A stretch of 64,000 nt of DNA, from the NCBI RefSeq assembly GCF_003601985.1, contig NZ_QZXA01000005.1, forward strand, positions 248,001 through 312,000, given 5' to 3'. The position numbers and the translations under genes were made by a program. Position 1 is the first letter of the stretch. Every line of letters begins with the position of its first letter. Below are positions 38,320 through 47,364 of the stretch, piece after piece. The notes below the pieces were generated by a model that searched no databases, was not told the DNA's origin, and was given only the letters and a program-made list of their open reading frames with translations. This DNA comes from Mesorhizobium jarvisii. Its GTDB lineage: Bacteria > Pseudomonadota > Alphaproteobacteria > Rhizobiales > Rhizobiaceae.

Positions 38320-38748
38320 GTGCCCCTCCCGTTGGACAATCAGCTCTGCTTCACGCTCTACGCCACCTCGATGGCGATCAACCGCACCTACAAGCCGATG
38401 CTGGACGAGATGGGAATCACCTATCCGCAATATCTCGTGCTCAACGCGCTGGGCGAGGCCGATGGCATGTCGGTCGGCGGGGTCGCCCATCGGCTCGCTT
38501 TGGAATCGAGCACCGTCACCCCGCTGGTGAAGCGCATGGAACAGGCCGGGTTGGTCACCCGCCAGCGCAGCCAGGCGGACGAGCGCCAGGTCCAGGTCGA
38601 CCTGACATCGGCCGGGCGCGCGCTGCTCGTCCAGTGCAACTGCCTCAACGAGACCTTGATCGAGCGCTCGGGCATGACGCTGGCTGAGCTCGATACGCTG
38701 AACCGGCAAATCCAGGCGCTGCGCGATACGTTGAGCGGCGATCGGTAG
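38320..38748 (+). CDS. OhrR-like MarR family peroxide-sensing regulator
   Basis: A 142-residue MarR protein that begins with LDNQLCFTLYATS; the Cys in this exact context is the reactive peroxide-sensing cysteine of OhrR. Helix-turn-helix at about residues 50-95 (MSVGGVAHRLALESSTVTPL, VKRMEQAGLVTR). Starts with GTG at 38320 after CAAAGGA. The target here appears to be the divergent hydrolase, not the usual ohr peroxidase. Confidence 0.9.
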   Translation: MPLPLDNQLCFTLYATSMAINRTYKPMLDEMGITYPQYLVLNALGEADGMSVGGVAHRLALESSTVTPLVKRMEQAGLVTRQRSQADERQVQVDLTSAGRALLVQCNCLNETLIERSGMTLAELDTLNRQIQALRDTLSGDR

Positions 38749-39036
38749 CCACCGGCTGACTCTTGACTGCCTCGGCGCGGCTTGACCGCGCTCGCACGGC
38801 ATCGAAATGCTCCCTAGTTCGCTTCTCGTGCCCAGGCTGGCATGAAACGAAATTCGAGCATGCGGAGTCGCGGGGAATTGACCCACAGGCTCTCGATTCT
38901 GCTATAGGGAATGCCGCGGCGAAGATGAGATGAATGGGTGTCATCAGCCCCAGGATAAGTGGCTTCGTCATGACCTGCGGCAGAGGAGAAATTCCCAAGA
39001 CTTGCTTGCGTTCTCTGCGCTTTTTCTGGATTCGCC

Positions 39037-39948
39037 ATGCACGCCCAGCCGCTTCGTGTTTTGACCCTTCTGGTGCGTCACGGCACCGAAAAATATCCGA
39101 CCGCATGGCAGGACTTGCGAGCTATGTTCGCCCGCCAGATGCCGGACGTTGAGCATCGCATGCTCGTGATCGACAATTCGCTGCCAGTCGGTCATGGCTC
39201 TGATTTGGACCGCGGGGTCGAACTGATCGGCGGGTCGAATGAAGATTGGGAATTCTCCGCGTGGGACTGCGGCATCAATCATACCGGCGCCAAACTTCAT
39301 CAGTATGATCTGGTCCACTTGGCCACTTCTGCTTTCGCGGCATCAGCACCTGATCATCTCAAATCGATTGATGGTGGCTCGTTGCGGTCGTTGCTTGGTT
39401 TGCAGGGAGCGCTGGGTTGCATTGATTCTCGCCGCGAGGCCTTCTCGATTTTCGGAATCCGCTCGCAGGCATGGCTCCGCAGTTCGTTCATCCTGATGAA
39501 CCCGCGGCAACTCAGCAGCCTGGGATCCCTGGTAAGCGTCGGCAGGGACACGCCGATTTTCACCGGCAACCCTCGACAGCCCTTCCGTGATGACGCACCG
39601 ATCTCGCGAGCATATCAGCAGTCTTTGCTGCATTGGCTCACCGGCGACGGAGCTGGCGAGGGAGTAATCTGGCATTCAAGGTTCGATCTTACACCTGAAA
39701 CGCTACCGTTTTTCGAAAGCAAGGCTCGGGCTATTCTCAATGAGCTGATGCTCACCAACCGGTTGCTAGCCAATGGATACGCGCTCGTCGACATGACATG
39801 GCTGGCGCAGAAGGTTCGGGCGGGGAGCACGGAATCCGAGAATGTTATTCCGGACTGGCGCGTGCAGATCAGCTCCCGAGCGCGAGTCAGACGCACTTTG
39901 ATCCAAAAGCTTCGCCGCTGGTTGTCTAAACATATGCCGCGGCAATGA
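39037..39948 (+). CDS. Hypothetical protein, possibly glycosyltransferase-related
   Basis: A 303-residue soluble protein (MHAQPLRVLTLLVRHGTEKY). It has an IDNSLPVGHGSDL segment and GSNEDWEFSAWDCGINHTGA, which resemble the nucleotide-sugar-binding opening of some GT2-like or rhamnan-synthesis proteins; this is a weak visual likeness. The C-terminal end is Arg-rich (RVRRTLIQKLRRWLSKHMPR). Base composition looks lower in GC than neighbouring genes by eye, which could mean transfer. No operon partner. Confidence 0.7.
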   Translation: MHAQPLRVLTLLVRHGTEKYPTAWQDLRAMFARQMPDVEHRMLVIDNSLPVGHGSDLDRGVELIGGSNEDWEFSAWDCGINHTGAKLHQYDLVHLATSAFAASAPDHLKSIDGGSLRSLLGLQGALGCIDSRREAFSIFGIRSQAWLRSSFILMNPRQLSSLGSLVSVGRDTPIFTGNPRQPFRDDAPISRAYQQSLLHWLTGDGAGEGVIWHSRFDLTPETLPFFESKARAILNELMLTNRLLANGYALVDMTWLAQKVRAGSTESENVIPDWRVQISSRARVRRTLIQKLRRWLSKHMPRQ

Positions 39949-40269
39949 TGACTGCCATCGCTGGTTGTCCGCCGCAGGCATGGCAAGCGCTGGCGGACTG
40001 TCAGACGAAGATCGACCCTCGAACGGCTCTTCATGCCTTCCAGCCCAACCGCTTGCGCCTCTCGCCACGTTCCGCTATAGAGCCGCCACCCGCGTAGACA
40101 CCCTTGGAGGCAACGCGGCGGAAGGCTGCCTTCCCTTGTGATCCCGAACAAAGCTCCGTCTCAAAACGGGTGCCCGCATTCGGACATCGAGGTCTGGCGG
40201 CTTTCGACGTTTACGGCTTGGGCAAATTGCCTTCCCGCAAACGCTCCATAACACGCGAAAGGAAAAGCC
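39949..40269. other. 320-base region upstream of rplY
   Basis: No gene recognised. The right part should contain the rplY promoter and leader; the ribosome-binding site GAAAGGAAAAGCC is just before the rplY ATG. I see no strong hairpin. Confidence 0.4.
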
Positions 40270-40911
40270 ATGAGCCACGATACTTACGAGCTCAAGGCCG
40301 AAGCGCGCGAACAGGTCGGTAAGGGGTCCGCCCGTGCAGTTCGCCGCAACGGTAAAGTGCCTGCAGTAATCTACGGTGACAAGCAGCCTCCCCTGGCGAT
40401 CGCTCTCACCTACAAGGACATCTACTACAAGATCCATGGCGGCGGGTTCCTGACCACGATCGCCACGATCGATGTCGACGGCAAGAAGATCCAGGTCCTG
40501 CCCAAGGACTTCCAGCTCGACCCGGTCAAGGATTTCCCTGTCCATGTCGACTTCCTGCGCATCGGCAAGGACACCGAGGTCAATGTCGACGTGCCTGTCC
40601 ACTTCATCAATGAGGACAAGTCGCCCGGCATCAAGCGCGGCGGCGTGCTCAACATCGTGCGTCACGAAGTCGAGTTCCACTGCCCGGCCAACGCGATCCC
40701 GGAATTCATCACCATCGATCTCACCGGCACCAACATCGGCGACTCGATCCACATCTCGGCGGTCAAGCTGCCGGCCGGCGTCAAGCCGGTCATCTCCGAC
40801 CGCGACTTCACCATCGCGACCATTGCCGGTTCGTCGGCGATGAAGCCGGAGACGGAAGAGACGGCTGAAGTGGCTGCACCTGAAGCAGCTCCTGCCGCCG
40901 AAGAGAAGTAA
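40270..40911 (+). CDS. rplY: 50S ribosomal protein L25 / general stress protein Ctc
   Basis: A 213-residue two-domain L25 of the Ctc/TL5 type: the 5S rRNA-binding N-domain ([36 protein letters not shown]) and a C-terminal beta domain ([20 protein letters not shown]), with an Ala/Glu tail. Followed after 22 bases by pth, a common pairing. Confidence 0.96.
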   Translation: MSHDTYELKAEAREQVGKGSARAVRRNGKVPAVIYGDKQPPLAIALTYKDIYYKIHGGGFLTTIATIDVDGKKIQVLPKDFQLDPVKDFPVHVDFLRIGKDTEVNVDVPVHFINEDKSPGIKRGGVLNIVRHEVEFHCPANAIPEFITIDLTGTNIGDSIHISAVKLPAGVKPVISDRDFTIATIAGSSAMKPETEETAEVAAPEAAPAAEEK

Positions 40912-40933
40912 CTCTTTCCGCCCGGAGCAGACG

Positions 40934-41656
40934 ATGCTGCTATTTGCAGGTCTCGGCAATCCGGGCGCGAAATACGCTAACAACCGGCACAATGTCGGCT
41001 TCATGGCGGCGGACGCAATCGCCCGCCGCCATTCCTTTTCGCCCTGGTCGAAGAAATTCCAGGGCCTGATCGCCGAGGGCACGATTGCCGGCGAAAAGAT
41101 CATCCTGATCAAGCCGCAGACCTTCATGAACCTGTCCGGCCAGTCGGTCGGCGAAGCCCTACGCTTCTACAAGCTCGAGCTTTCCGCGCTCACCGTCTTC
41201 TATGACGAGATCGACCTTGCCGAAGGCAAGCTGCGCATCAAGACCGGCGGCGGCGCCGGCGGCCACAACGGCATCCGCTCGATCGACGGCCATGTCGGCA
41301 ACGCCTACCGTCGCGTGCGCATCGGTGTCGGCCATCCCGGCGTCAAGGAAATGGTCCAGCACCATGTGCTAGGCGATTTCGCCAAGGCCGACCGCGAATG
41401 GCTCGATCCCCTGCTCGACGCGATCGCCGACAACGCCGCCATGATCGTCAAGGGCGACGAATCCGGCTTCATGAACAAGGCCGCCCTTGCCGTCCAGGGC
41501 AAGGCGATAGCCGAGCTGGAAAAGCCGGCGCAGAAGCAGCAGCCTAAACAACAAAGCCACATCCGCCAGGCGCGGTCGCAACAAGCACCCGCCAAACTGC
41601 CGGAGACCGGCCCGATGGCTGCCATGCTGAAGAAACTCTTCGGCAACAAGGACTGA
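40934..41656 (+). CDS. pth: Peptidyl-tRNA hydrolase
   Basis: A 240-residue Pth that frees tRNA from prematurely dropped peptidyl-tRNA. Seen: [20 protein letters not shown] with catalytic His in [20 protein letters not shown], and [20 protein letters not shown]. The last 45 residues are a Gln/Lys/Pro-rich tail beyond the usual enzyme end, typical in Rhizobiales. Downstream of rplY, upstream of ychF. Confidence 0.96.
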   Translation: MLLFAGLGNPGAKYANNRHNVGFMAADAIARRHSFSPWSKKFQGLIAEGTIAGEKIILIKPQTFMNLSGQSVGEALRFYKLELSALTVFYDEIDLAEGKLRIKTGGGAGGHNGIRSIDGHVGNAYRRVRIGVGHPGVKEMVQHHVLGDFAKADREWLDPLLDAIADNAAMIVKGDESGFMNKAALAVQGKAIAELEKPAQKQQPKQQSHIRQARSQQAPAKLPETGPMAAMLKKLFGNKD

Positions 41657-41751
41657 GCGGGCACGCATGCGGCCTTACGGGGCTTGACGTTGATCACCCC
41701 TATCGCCCATAGCCCTCATCAAATTTCGCTTTTCCGATAGGACTGGACAAA

Positions 41752-42855
41752 ATGGGTTTCAAATGCGGCATCGTTGGCTTGCCCAACGTCGGCAAGTCGA
41801 CGCTCTTCAACGCGCTGACCAGGACGGCGGCGGCTCAGGCCGCCAACTATCCGTTCTGCACCATCGAACCGAACACCGGCGAGGTGGCGGTGCCCGACCC
41901 GCGCCTGCAGAAGATCGCGGCCATCGGCAAGTCCAAGGAGATCATCCCGACCCGCATCTCCTTCGTCGACATTGCCGGCCTGGTGCGCGGCGCCTCGAAG
42001 GGCGAAGGGCTGGGCAACCAGTTCCTCGCCAACATCCGCGAGGTCGACGCCATCGTGCATGTGTTGCGCTGCTTCGAGGATGACGACATCACCCATGTCG
42101 AGGGCCGCATCGACCCCGTCGCCGACGCCGAGACGGTCGAGACCGAGCTGATGCTCGCCGACCTCGACAGCCTCGAGCGCCGCATCGTCCAGATTCGTAA
42201 GCGCGCCGGCAGCAAGGACAAGGAAGCAACGACCGTGCTGCCGATGATGGAGGCGGCACTCGAACTGCTGCAGGCCGGCAAGCCGACCCGCATCCTGCTC
42301 AAGGGTATTTCCGCCGACGATTTGCGCATCCTGCAGGGTCTGAACCTGCTGACCTCGCACCCCGTGCTCTATGTCTGCAATGTCGCCGAGGCCGATGCCG
42401 CGACCGGCAACGAGCACACCAGGGCCGTGGAAAAGATGGCCGCCGCGCAAAGCGCCGGCACCGTGGTGATCTCGGCCGCGATCGAGGCCGAAGTCGCCCA
42501 GCTCTCCGACGAGGAAGAGATGGAATTCCTGTCCTCGCTCGGCCTCGACGAGCCGGGGCTCAACAAGGTCATCCGCGCCGGTTATGAGCTTTTGCATCTC
42601 ATCACCTATTTCACCGTCGGGCCGAAGGAGACGCGCGCCTGGACCATCCACAAGGGCGACAAAGCCCCGCAGGCGGCCGGCGTCATCCACACCGATTTCG
42701 AACGCGGCTTCATCCGCGCCCAGACCATCGCCTATAACGACTTCGTCACGCTGGGCGGCGAAGTGGCGGCCAAGGAAGCCGGCAAGGCGCGCGACGAAGG
42801 CAAGGAATATGTCGTCCAGGACGGCGACATCATGCTGTTCAAGTTCAATACCTGA
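41752..42855 (+). CDS. ychF: Redox-regulated ATPase YchF (Ola1 family)
   Basis: A 367-residue Obg-related P-loop protein: G1 motif GLPNVGKSTLFNALT, SFVDIAGLVRGASKGEGLGN (switch II/G3), and a C-terminal TGS domain (TYFTVGPKETRAWTIHKGDK, EYVVQDGDIMLFKFN). Binds ribosomes and prefers ATP. Full family length. Its stop is immediately followed, in the same frame, by a fragment of an aminoglycoside phosphotransferase. Confidence 0.97.
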   Translation: MGFKCGIVGLPNVGKSTLFNALTRTAAAQAANYPFCTIEPNTGEVAVPDPRLQKIAAIGKSKEIIPTRISFVDIAGLVRGASKGEGLGNQFLANIREVDAIVHVLRCFEDDDITHVEGRIDPVADAETVETELMLADLDSLERRIVQIRKRAGSKDKEATTVLPMMEAALELLQAGKPTRILLKGISADDLRILQGLNLLTSHPVLYVCNVAEADAATGNEHTRAVEKMAAAQSAGTVVISAAIEAEVAQLSDEEEMEFLSSLGLDEPGLNKVIRAGYELLHLITYFTVGPKETRAWTIHKGDKAPQAAGVIHTDFERGFIRAQTIAYNDFVTLGGEVAAKEAGKARDEGKEYVVQDGDIMLFKFNT

Positions 42856-43014
42856 CGCCTGGCGGATCGCCACCAGGATCTGGCGCTCGCCTGCCGGAGC
42901 ATCCGCTACAATCTCGCAGAGGCCTGGATAGTGCCTCTTCTCCAACGGTACGGGCCGCCGGAAACCGAGCCGGCGAAGCTTTCCTGGTATCGGCTGCTCG
43001 ACGAGTTCTTCTGA
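42856..43014 (+). pseudogene. C-terminal remnant of an APH(3')-type aminoglycoside phosphotransferase
   Basis: Directly after the ychF stop, in the same frame, 52 codons read [20 protein letters not shown], a middle part, and then the end [11 protein letters not shown] before TGA at 43012. In APH(3') kinases the protein ends GRLGVADRYQDIALA...FYRLLDEFF, so both the metal-binding/activation stretch and the exact C-terminus match. No start codon, ATP site or catalytic HGDxxxxN is present, so this is a fossil tail, not a working resistance gene. The upstream 80% appears to have been lost where ychF now ends. Confidence 0.85.
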
Positions 43015-43160
43015 GCGGCCGATCCCGGCCCGGCTCCAGGGCTTGTCTTGATTTTGTCATGGCACGGGTCTAAGCGGCTGCCACACGGTCGCGCACACGA
43101 CGAAGAGCCGTGCAATCCGACACGACGCGCAATCCGAACCTTCGCAGGGGAGATCTGGCG

Positions 43161-44135
43161 ATGATCAAGGCATTTGTCGTGGACAATGATCGCTTGCGCG
43201 TCGTCGACAACCTGCTGGCCGATGGCGACAGGGTCGTCTGGGCCGACCTGATCAGTCCGACCAAGGAAGAAGAAGCCACCATCGAGAGCTGGCTCGGCGT
43301 CGCCATCCCGACCCGCGAGGAGATGGAGGAGATCGAGATTTCCAGCCGTCTCTACATCGAGGATGGCGCCTACTTCATGACCGCCACTTTGCCTGCCCAG
43401 ACCGAGGTCGACGATCCCCTGATGTCGCCGGTCACCTTCGCGCTTGCCGGCAAAAGGCTGATCACCATTCGCTACCATGAGCCGAAGGCCTTCAAGACCT
43501 TCCCGCTGCGAGCCGAGAAAGTGGCGACCGGCTGCACCAGTGGCGACACCATCCTGATCGGCCTGCTGGAGGCGATCGTCGACCGTCTCGCCGACATCCT
43601 CGAACGCGCCGGCCGCGACATCGAGGCGATTTCGCGCGACATTTTCGAGGCACGCTCGACCAAGGTGTCGAAGCGCAACCGCGACTTCCAGGAGCTCTTG
43701 AAGGCCATCGGCCGCAAGGAAGACATCGCCTCGTCCGTGCGCGACAGCCTGATCTCGCTGCAGCGCCTTGCCGGCTTCCTCGCCCATGTCGCGACCCAGA
43801 CCAAGATGAGCAAGGATGTCCGCGCCCGCATCAAGACCCTGTCGCGCGACGTGCTGTCGCTCGCCGACCACGCCACCTTCCTGTCGCAGAAGATCTCCTT
43901 CCTGCTCGACGCCACGCTCGGCATGATCTCGATCGAGCAGAACGCCATCATCAAGATCTTCTCGGTCGCCGCCGTCATCTTCCTGCCGCCGACACTGGTC
44001 GCCTCGATCTACGGCATGAACTTCGACGTTATTCCCGAGCTGAAATGGGAGCTTGGCTATCCCTTCGCCATCGGCCTGATGATCCTGTCGGCGATCCTGC
44101 CCTTCTGGTATTTCCGCCGCCGAGGCTGGCTCTGA
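43161..44135 (+). CDS. CorA family magnesium/divalent cation transporter
   Basis: A 324-residue CorA: cytoplasmic alpha/beta funnel (about 1-255), long helix rich in charged residues (EAISRDIFEARSTKVSKRNR), then two C-terminal membrane helices joined by the YGMNF signature (GMN loop), ending FWYFRRRGWL. Chosen start is ATG 43161 with AGGGGAGATC upstream; an earlier ATG at 43110 would add 17 residues. Stands alone after the APH remnant. Confidence 0.94.
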   Translation: MIKAFVVDNDRLRVVDNLLADGDRVVWADLISPTKEEEATIESWLGVAIPTREEMEEIEISSRLYIEDGAYFMTATLPAQTEVDDPLMSPVTFALAGKRLITIRYHEPKAFKTFPLRAEKVATGCTSGDTILIGLLEAIVDRLADILERAGRDIEAISRDIFEARSTKVSKRNRDFQELLKAIGRKEDIASSVRDSLISLQRLAGFLAHVATQTKMSKDVRARIKTLSRDVLSLADHATFLSQKISFLLDATLGMISIEQNAIIKIFSVAAVIFLPPTLVASIYGMNFDVIPELKWELGYPFAIGLMILSAILPFWYFRRRGWL

Positions 44136-44249
44136 GCGCCGCGACGGGCAGCCGCGCCCTCGGCCTGGCTCACCAGAAAGGACTTGACCAAATCGCTGCC
44201 GGCCTGCATCCGGGTTGCCCGATCCTTGGGATTTAGCCGGATTGCCGAC

Positions 44250-44720
44250 ATGACCGCAAAGACATGGGCCTATGAGGATTTCGTCGAGGGCGCCTCGTTC
44301 GACCTCGGCACGAAACAGGTGAGCGCGGCCGAGATCATCGAGTTCGCCAGTGAATTCGATGCCCAGCCGATGCATCTCGACGAGGAAGCCGGCAAGGCCA
44401 GCATCCTCGGCGGCCTCTCGGCTTCGGGCTGGCACACCTGCGCCATGTTCATGCGCATGTTGTGCGATGCCTTCCTCCTGGACTCCACCTGCCAGGGCGC
44501 GCCCGGCGTCGACCAGGTCAAGTGGAAGAAACCGGTCTTGGCCGGCGATACGCTCAGAGGCAATTTGGTTGTCCTGGCCAAACGCCTGTCGCGATCGAAA
44601 CCGCAACTGGGCTTCATCACCATGCGCAGCGAGCTGGTCAACCAGCGCGGCGAAAGCGTCTTCGAGCTTGAGAATTCCGTCATGTTCCTGACGCGCGATG
44701 CCGCGGGGTATCAGGCATGA
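44250..44720 (+). CDS. MaoC-like hot-dog dehydratase 1
   Basis: A 156-residue hot-dog protein: WAYEDFVEGASFDLGTKQVS, then the hydratase pattern IIEFASEFDAQPMHLDEEAG (Asp...His active site) and the GGLSASGWHTCAMFMRM helix. Likely an enoyl-CoA hydratase acting on acyl-CoA chains. I start at ATG 44250, because the in-frame ATG 44184 lies in a basic, non-conserved stretch. Overlaps the next MaoC gene by four bases (ATGA); the two probably form one dimeric enzyme. Confidence 0.9.
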   Translation: MTAKTWAYEDFVEGASFDLGTKQVSAAEIIEFASEFDAQPMHLDEEAGKASILGGLSASGWHTCAMFMRMLCDAFLLDSTCQGAPGVDQVKWKKPVLAGDTLRGNLVVLAKRLSRSKPQLGFITMRSELVNQRGESVFELENSVMFLTRDAAGYQA

Positions 44721-45190
44721 CCTTGGATGAATTCTTCCGCATCGGCACCACGGTGACGCTGGGCTCGCACACATTCGAACCCGAGGCGATCAAGGCGTTC
44801 GCCCGCAAATACGACCCGCAGATCTTCCATATCGACGAGGAGGCTGCCAGGAAGAGCGTGCTCGGCGGGCTCTGCGCCTCCGGCTGGCACACCTCCGCCA
44901 CCTGGATGAAGCTCAACCTCGAAGCGAGCATGGATGCCGAGGGGGCCAGCTGGAACGGCCCCGGCCCGGTCCCGGAATTCGGCCCCTCGCCCGGTTTCAA
45001 AAACCTTAAGTGGCTGAAGCCGGTCCATGCCGGCGAGACCATCACCTTCAGCCGCACCGCGCTGTCCCATCGCGCCATCGCCTCGCGCCCCGGCTGGCGA
45101 ATGCTGTCGCTGCGCGCGGAAGCGTTCGATTCGACCGGCGACAAGGTGCTGGAGTTTGAAAGCGCCGTGCTGGTGAAGGTGGGTGAGTAG
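44717..45190 (+). CDS. MaoC-like hot-dog dehydratase 2
   Basis: A 157-residue paralogue of the preceding gene: AIKAFARKYDPQIFHIDEEA, then LGGLCASGWHTSATWMKLNL, with an insert (about 75-95) and the end VLEFESAVLVKVGE. Same active-site pattern. Translational overlap with the first gene supports a heterodimer. Confidence 0.9.
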   Translation: MTLDEFFRIGTTVTLGSHTFEPEAIKAFARKYDPQIFHIDEEAARKSVLGGLCASGWHTSATWMKLNLEASMDAEGASWNGPGPVPEFGPSPGFKNLKWLKPVHAGETITFSRTALSHRAIASRPGWRMLSLRAEAFDSTGDKVLEFESAVLVKVGE

Positions 45191-45208
45191 CCGGTTCGCG
45201 TAAGCGAA

Positions 45209-45233
45209 TTCATCGTGCCAGTGGCACGATGAA
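45209..45233. repeat. 25-base perfect inverted repeat
   Basis: TTCATCGTGCCA-G-TGGCACGATGAA, a 12-bp palindrome, 18 bases after the MaoC 2 stop and between the convergent MaoC and apt genes. No T tract, so function is uncertain. Confidence 0.6.
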
Positions 45234-45333
45234 AGGCTGACGAACGCGGGGACGCTGCGAAGCAGCGGGGACCCGGCAGGCCGCGGACATCAAGCTCGAC
45301 CCCGTACTTGTCTCCGTGCAGTATTTTGCTGCC

Positions 45334-45879
45334 TCAATGCCCCTCGAACCCGATCAGCGTCCTTACCGGCACGCCAAGCGCCTCGAGCTTGGCGCGACCG
45401 CCGAGGTCCGGCAGGTCAATGACGAAGCAGGCGGCAAGGATATCGGCGCCGATCTGGCGCAGCAGCTTCACCGCCGCTTCCGCGGTGCCGCCAGTGGCGA
45501 TCAGGTCGTCGACCAGGATCACCTTTTCGCCAGGGGAAATGCCGTCCTTGTGCATCTCCATTTCGTCCAGCCCGTATTCCAGGCTGTAGGCGACGCGCAC
45601 CGTCTCGAAAGGCAGCTTGCCCTTCTTGCGGATCGGCACGAAGCCGGCTGAAAGCTGGTGAGCGACGGCGCCACCCAGGATAAAGCCGCGCGCCTCGATA
45701 CCGGCGATCTTGTCGACCTTCTGGCCGGCATAGGGATGCACCAGTTCGTCGATAGCGCGCCGGAAGGCGCGCGCATTGCCGAGCAGCGTCGTGATGTCGC
45801 GAAACAGGATGCCGGGCTTGGGATAATCCGGGATGGTGCGGATCGCGGCCAGCAGCGTGTCTTCGAGCGAAGGTTTCAT
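45334..45879 (-). CDS. apt: Adenine phosphoribosyltransferase
   Basis: A 181-residue type I phosphoribosyltransferase for purine salvage (adenine + PRPP to AMP). Seen: [40 protein letters not shown], and the PRPP loop [23 protein letters not shown] 45879 gives the family length; an upstream ATG would add 25 non-conserved residues. PRPP would come from prs at 32223. Confidence 0.96.
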   Translation of the reverse strand: MKPSLEDTLLAAIRTIPDYPKPGILFRDITTLLGNARAFRRAIDELVHPYAGQKVDKIAGIEARGFILGGAVAHQLSAGFVPIRKKGKLPFETVRVAYSLEYGLDEMEMHKDGISPGEKVILVDDLIATGGTAEAAVKLLRQIGADILAACFVIDLPDLGGRAKLEALGVPVRTLIGFEGH

Positions 45880-46046
45880 GAGGCGGCTCCGGATGATCCA
45901 GCTGACAGGTTTGAAACGTGCGGGAGGCAGATCGTAGCCCGCCGCGACCGACAACGGCTAGCGCGATGTGGCGGCCGAGACAAGCGCGTCCGGCAAAGGA
46001 TTGGCCTGGACCGGCGCAGTGACCGTCCGCGCCGATGCTCTGCTGG

Positions 46047-47195
46047 TCACCGGAAGCGCAGGTTCTCGCGCGACAATTGTCCGATCGAACTGCAGCCCAT
46101 CAGCTTCATGCCGCGTTCGATCTCGACCCGCATCTGTTCAAGCGCCCGTTCGACACCCGGCTGGCCGGCCGCCGCCAGCGGAAACAGATAGTAACGGCCG
46201 ATGCCAACCGCCTTGGCGCCGAGCGACAGCGCCTTCAGCACATGCGTGCCGCGCTGCACGCCGCCATCCATGATGACGTCGATCCGGTCGCCGACGGCAT
46301 CGACGATCTCGGCCAACTGGTCGAATGCCGCCCGCGAGCCATCCAGCTGCCGGCCGCCATGATTGGAAAGCACAATGCCGCTGCAGCCGATCTCGACGGC
46401 GCGTTTGGCGTCCTCGACCGACATGACGCCCTTGAGGCAGAACGGCCCCGACCACTGCCTGACCATCTCGGCGACATCGTCCCAGGTCATCGACGGGTCG
46501 AGCATTTCGGTGAAATAGCGGCTGATCGACATCGTGCCGCCGCCCATGTCGACATGCTCGTCGAGCTGCGGCAGCTTGAACCCCTCATGGGTGAAATAAT
46601 TGATCGCCCAGGCCGGCTTGAGCGCGAACTGCGCCATCCCCGCGAGGTTGAGCTTGAAGGGAATGGCAAAGCCGGTGCGCTTGTCGCGCTCGCGATTGCC
46701 CCCGGTGATGCTGTCGACGGTCAGCATCATCACCTCGACGCCAACTTGCTTCGCCCGCTGCATCATCGCCCGGTTGAGGCCGCGATCCCGGTGGAAATAG
46801 AACTGGTAGACCTGCGGACTGGCGCTGATCCCGCGCGCCTCCTCGAGGCTGACGGTGCCAAGCGAAGAGACACCGAACATGGTGCCGTATTTGGCGGCGG
46901 CCTTGGCCACCGCGCGCTCGCCCTGATGGTGGAACAGTCGCTGCAGGGCGGTCGGCGAGCAATAGAACGGCATCGCCAGCTTCTGCCCCATCACCGTCAC
47001 CGACATGTCGATCTCGCCCACCCCGCGCAGCACGTTGGGAACGAGGTCGCAGGTCTCGAAGCTTTCGGTGTTGCGGCGATAGGTGACCTCATCGTCGGCC
47101 GCGCCATCGATGTAGTCGAAGATCGGGCCCGGCAGCCTTCGCTGCGCCATGCGGCGGAAATCGGAAAAGTTATGACAGTCGTTGAGTCGCATCAT
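46047..47195 (-). CDS. lldD: FMN-dependent L-lactate dehydrogenase / alpha-hydroxy acid oxidase
   Basis: A 382-residue TIM-barrel FMN enzyme: RLPGPIFDYIDGAADDEVTY at the start, FMN contacts, and the active site SNHGGRQLDGSRAAFDQL with catalytic His/Arg. Oxidises L-lactate to pyruvate, passing electrons to quinone in the membrane-bound form. LldD is the closest match in length, though some members use other 2-hydroxy acids. No lactate permease or regulator gene is adjacent. Confidence 0.9.
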   Translation of the reverse strand: MMRLNDCHNFSDFRRMAQRRLPGPIFDYIDGAADDEVTYRRNTESFETCDLVPNVLRGVGEIDMSVTVMGQKLAMPFYCSPTALQRLFHHQGERAVAKAAAKYGTMFGVSSLGTVSLEEARGISASPQVYQFYFHRDRGLNRAMMQRAKQVGVEVMMLTVDSITGGNRERDKRTGFAIPFKLNLAGMAQFALKPAWAINYFTHEGFKLPQLDEHVDMGGGTMSISRYFTEMLDPSMTWDDVAEMVRQWSGPFCLKGVMSVEDAKRAVEIGCSGIVLSNHGGRQLDGSRAAFDQLAEIVDAVGDRIDVIMDGGVQRGTHVLKALSLGAKAVGIGRYYLFPLAAAGQPGVERALEQMRVEIERGMKLMGCSSIGQLSRENLRFR

Positions 47196-47310
47196 CGATT
47201 TCCAAGGCCGTGGCGGGCCAACATTCGCCGCCCTTCGATGCCTCGAATATCAATCCGATGCAGCCCTGCCAACGGACTAATTGCTGAACTGCCGCCGAGC
47301 ATGGCCGTGA

Positions 47311-47337
47311 GAAGAAAGGGGCGCCTGAAGCGCCCCT
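47311..47337 (-). terminator. Hairpin downstream of the acid phosphatase gene
   Basis: AGGGGCGC-CTGAA-GCGCCCCT, an eight-base stem, 28 bases past the stop of the minus-strand phosphatase gene, followed on that strand by TTCTTCTC. Moderate terminator. Confidence 0.6.
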
Positions 47338-47364
47338 CGCATCGAAGCCGACTGCTGACGAAGA

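Noticed and set aside
42906..44774. A 622-codon minus-strand frame across corA and MaoC genes
   Set aside because: Shadow of clear plus-strand genes; no domain.
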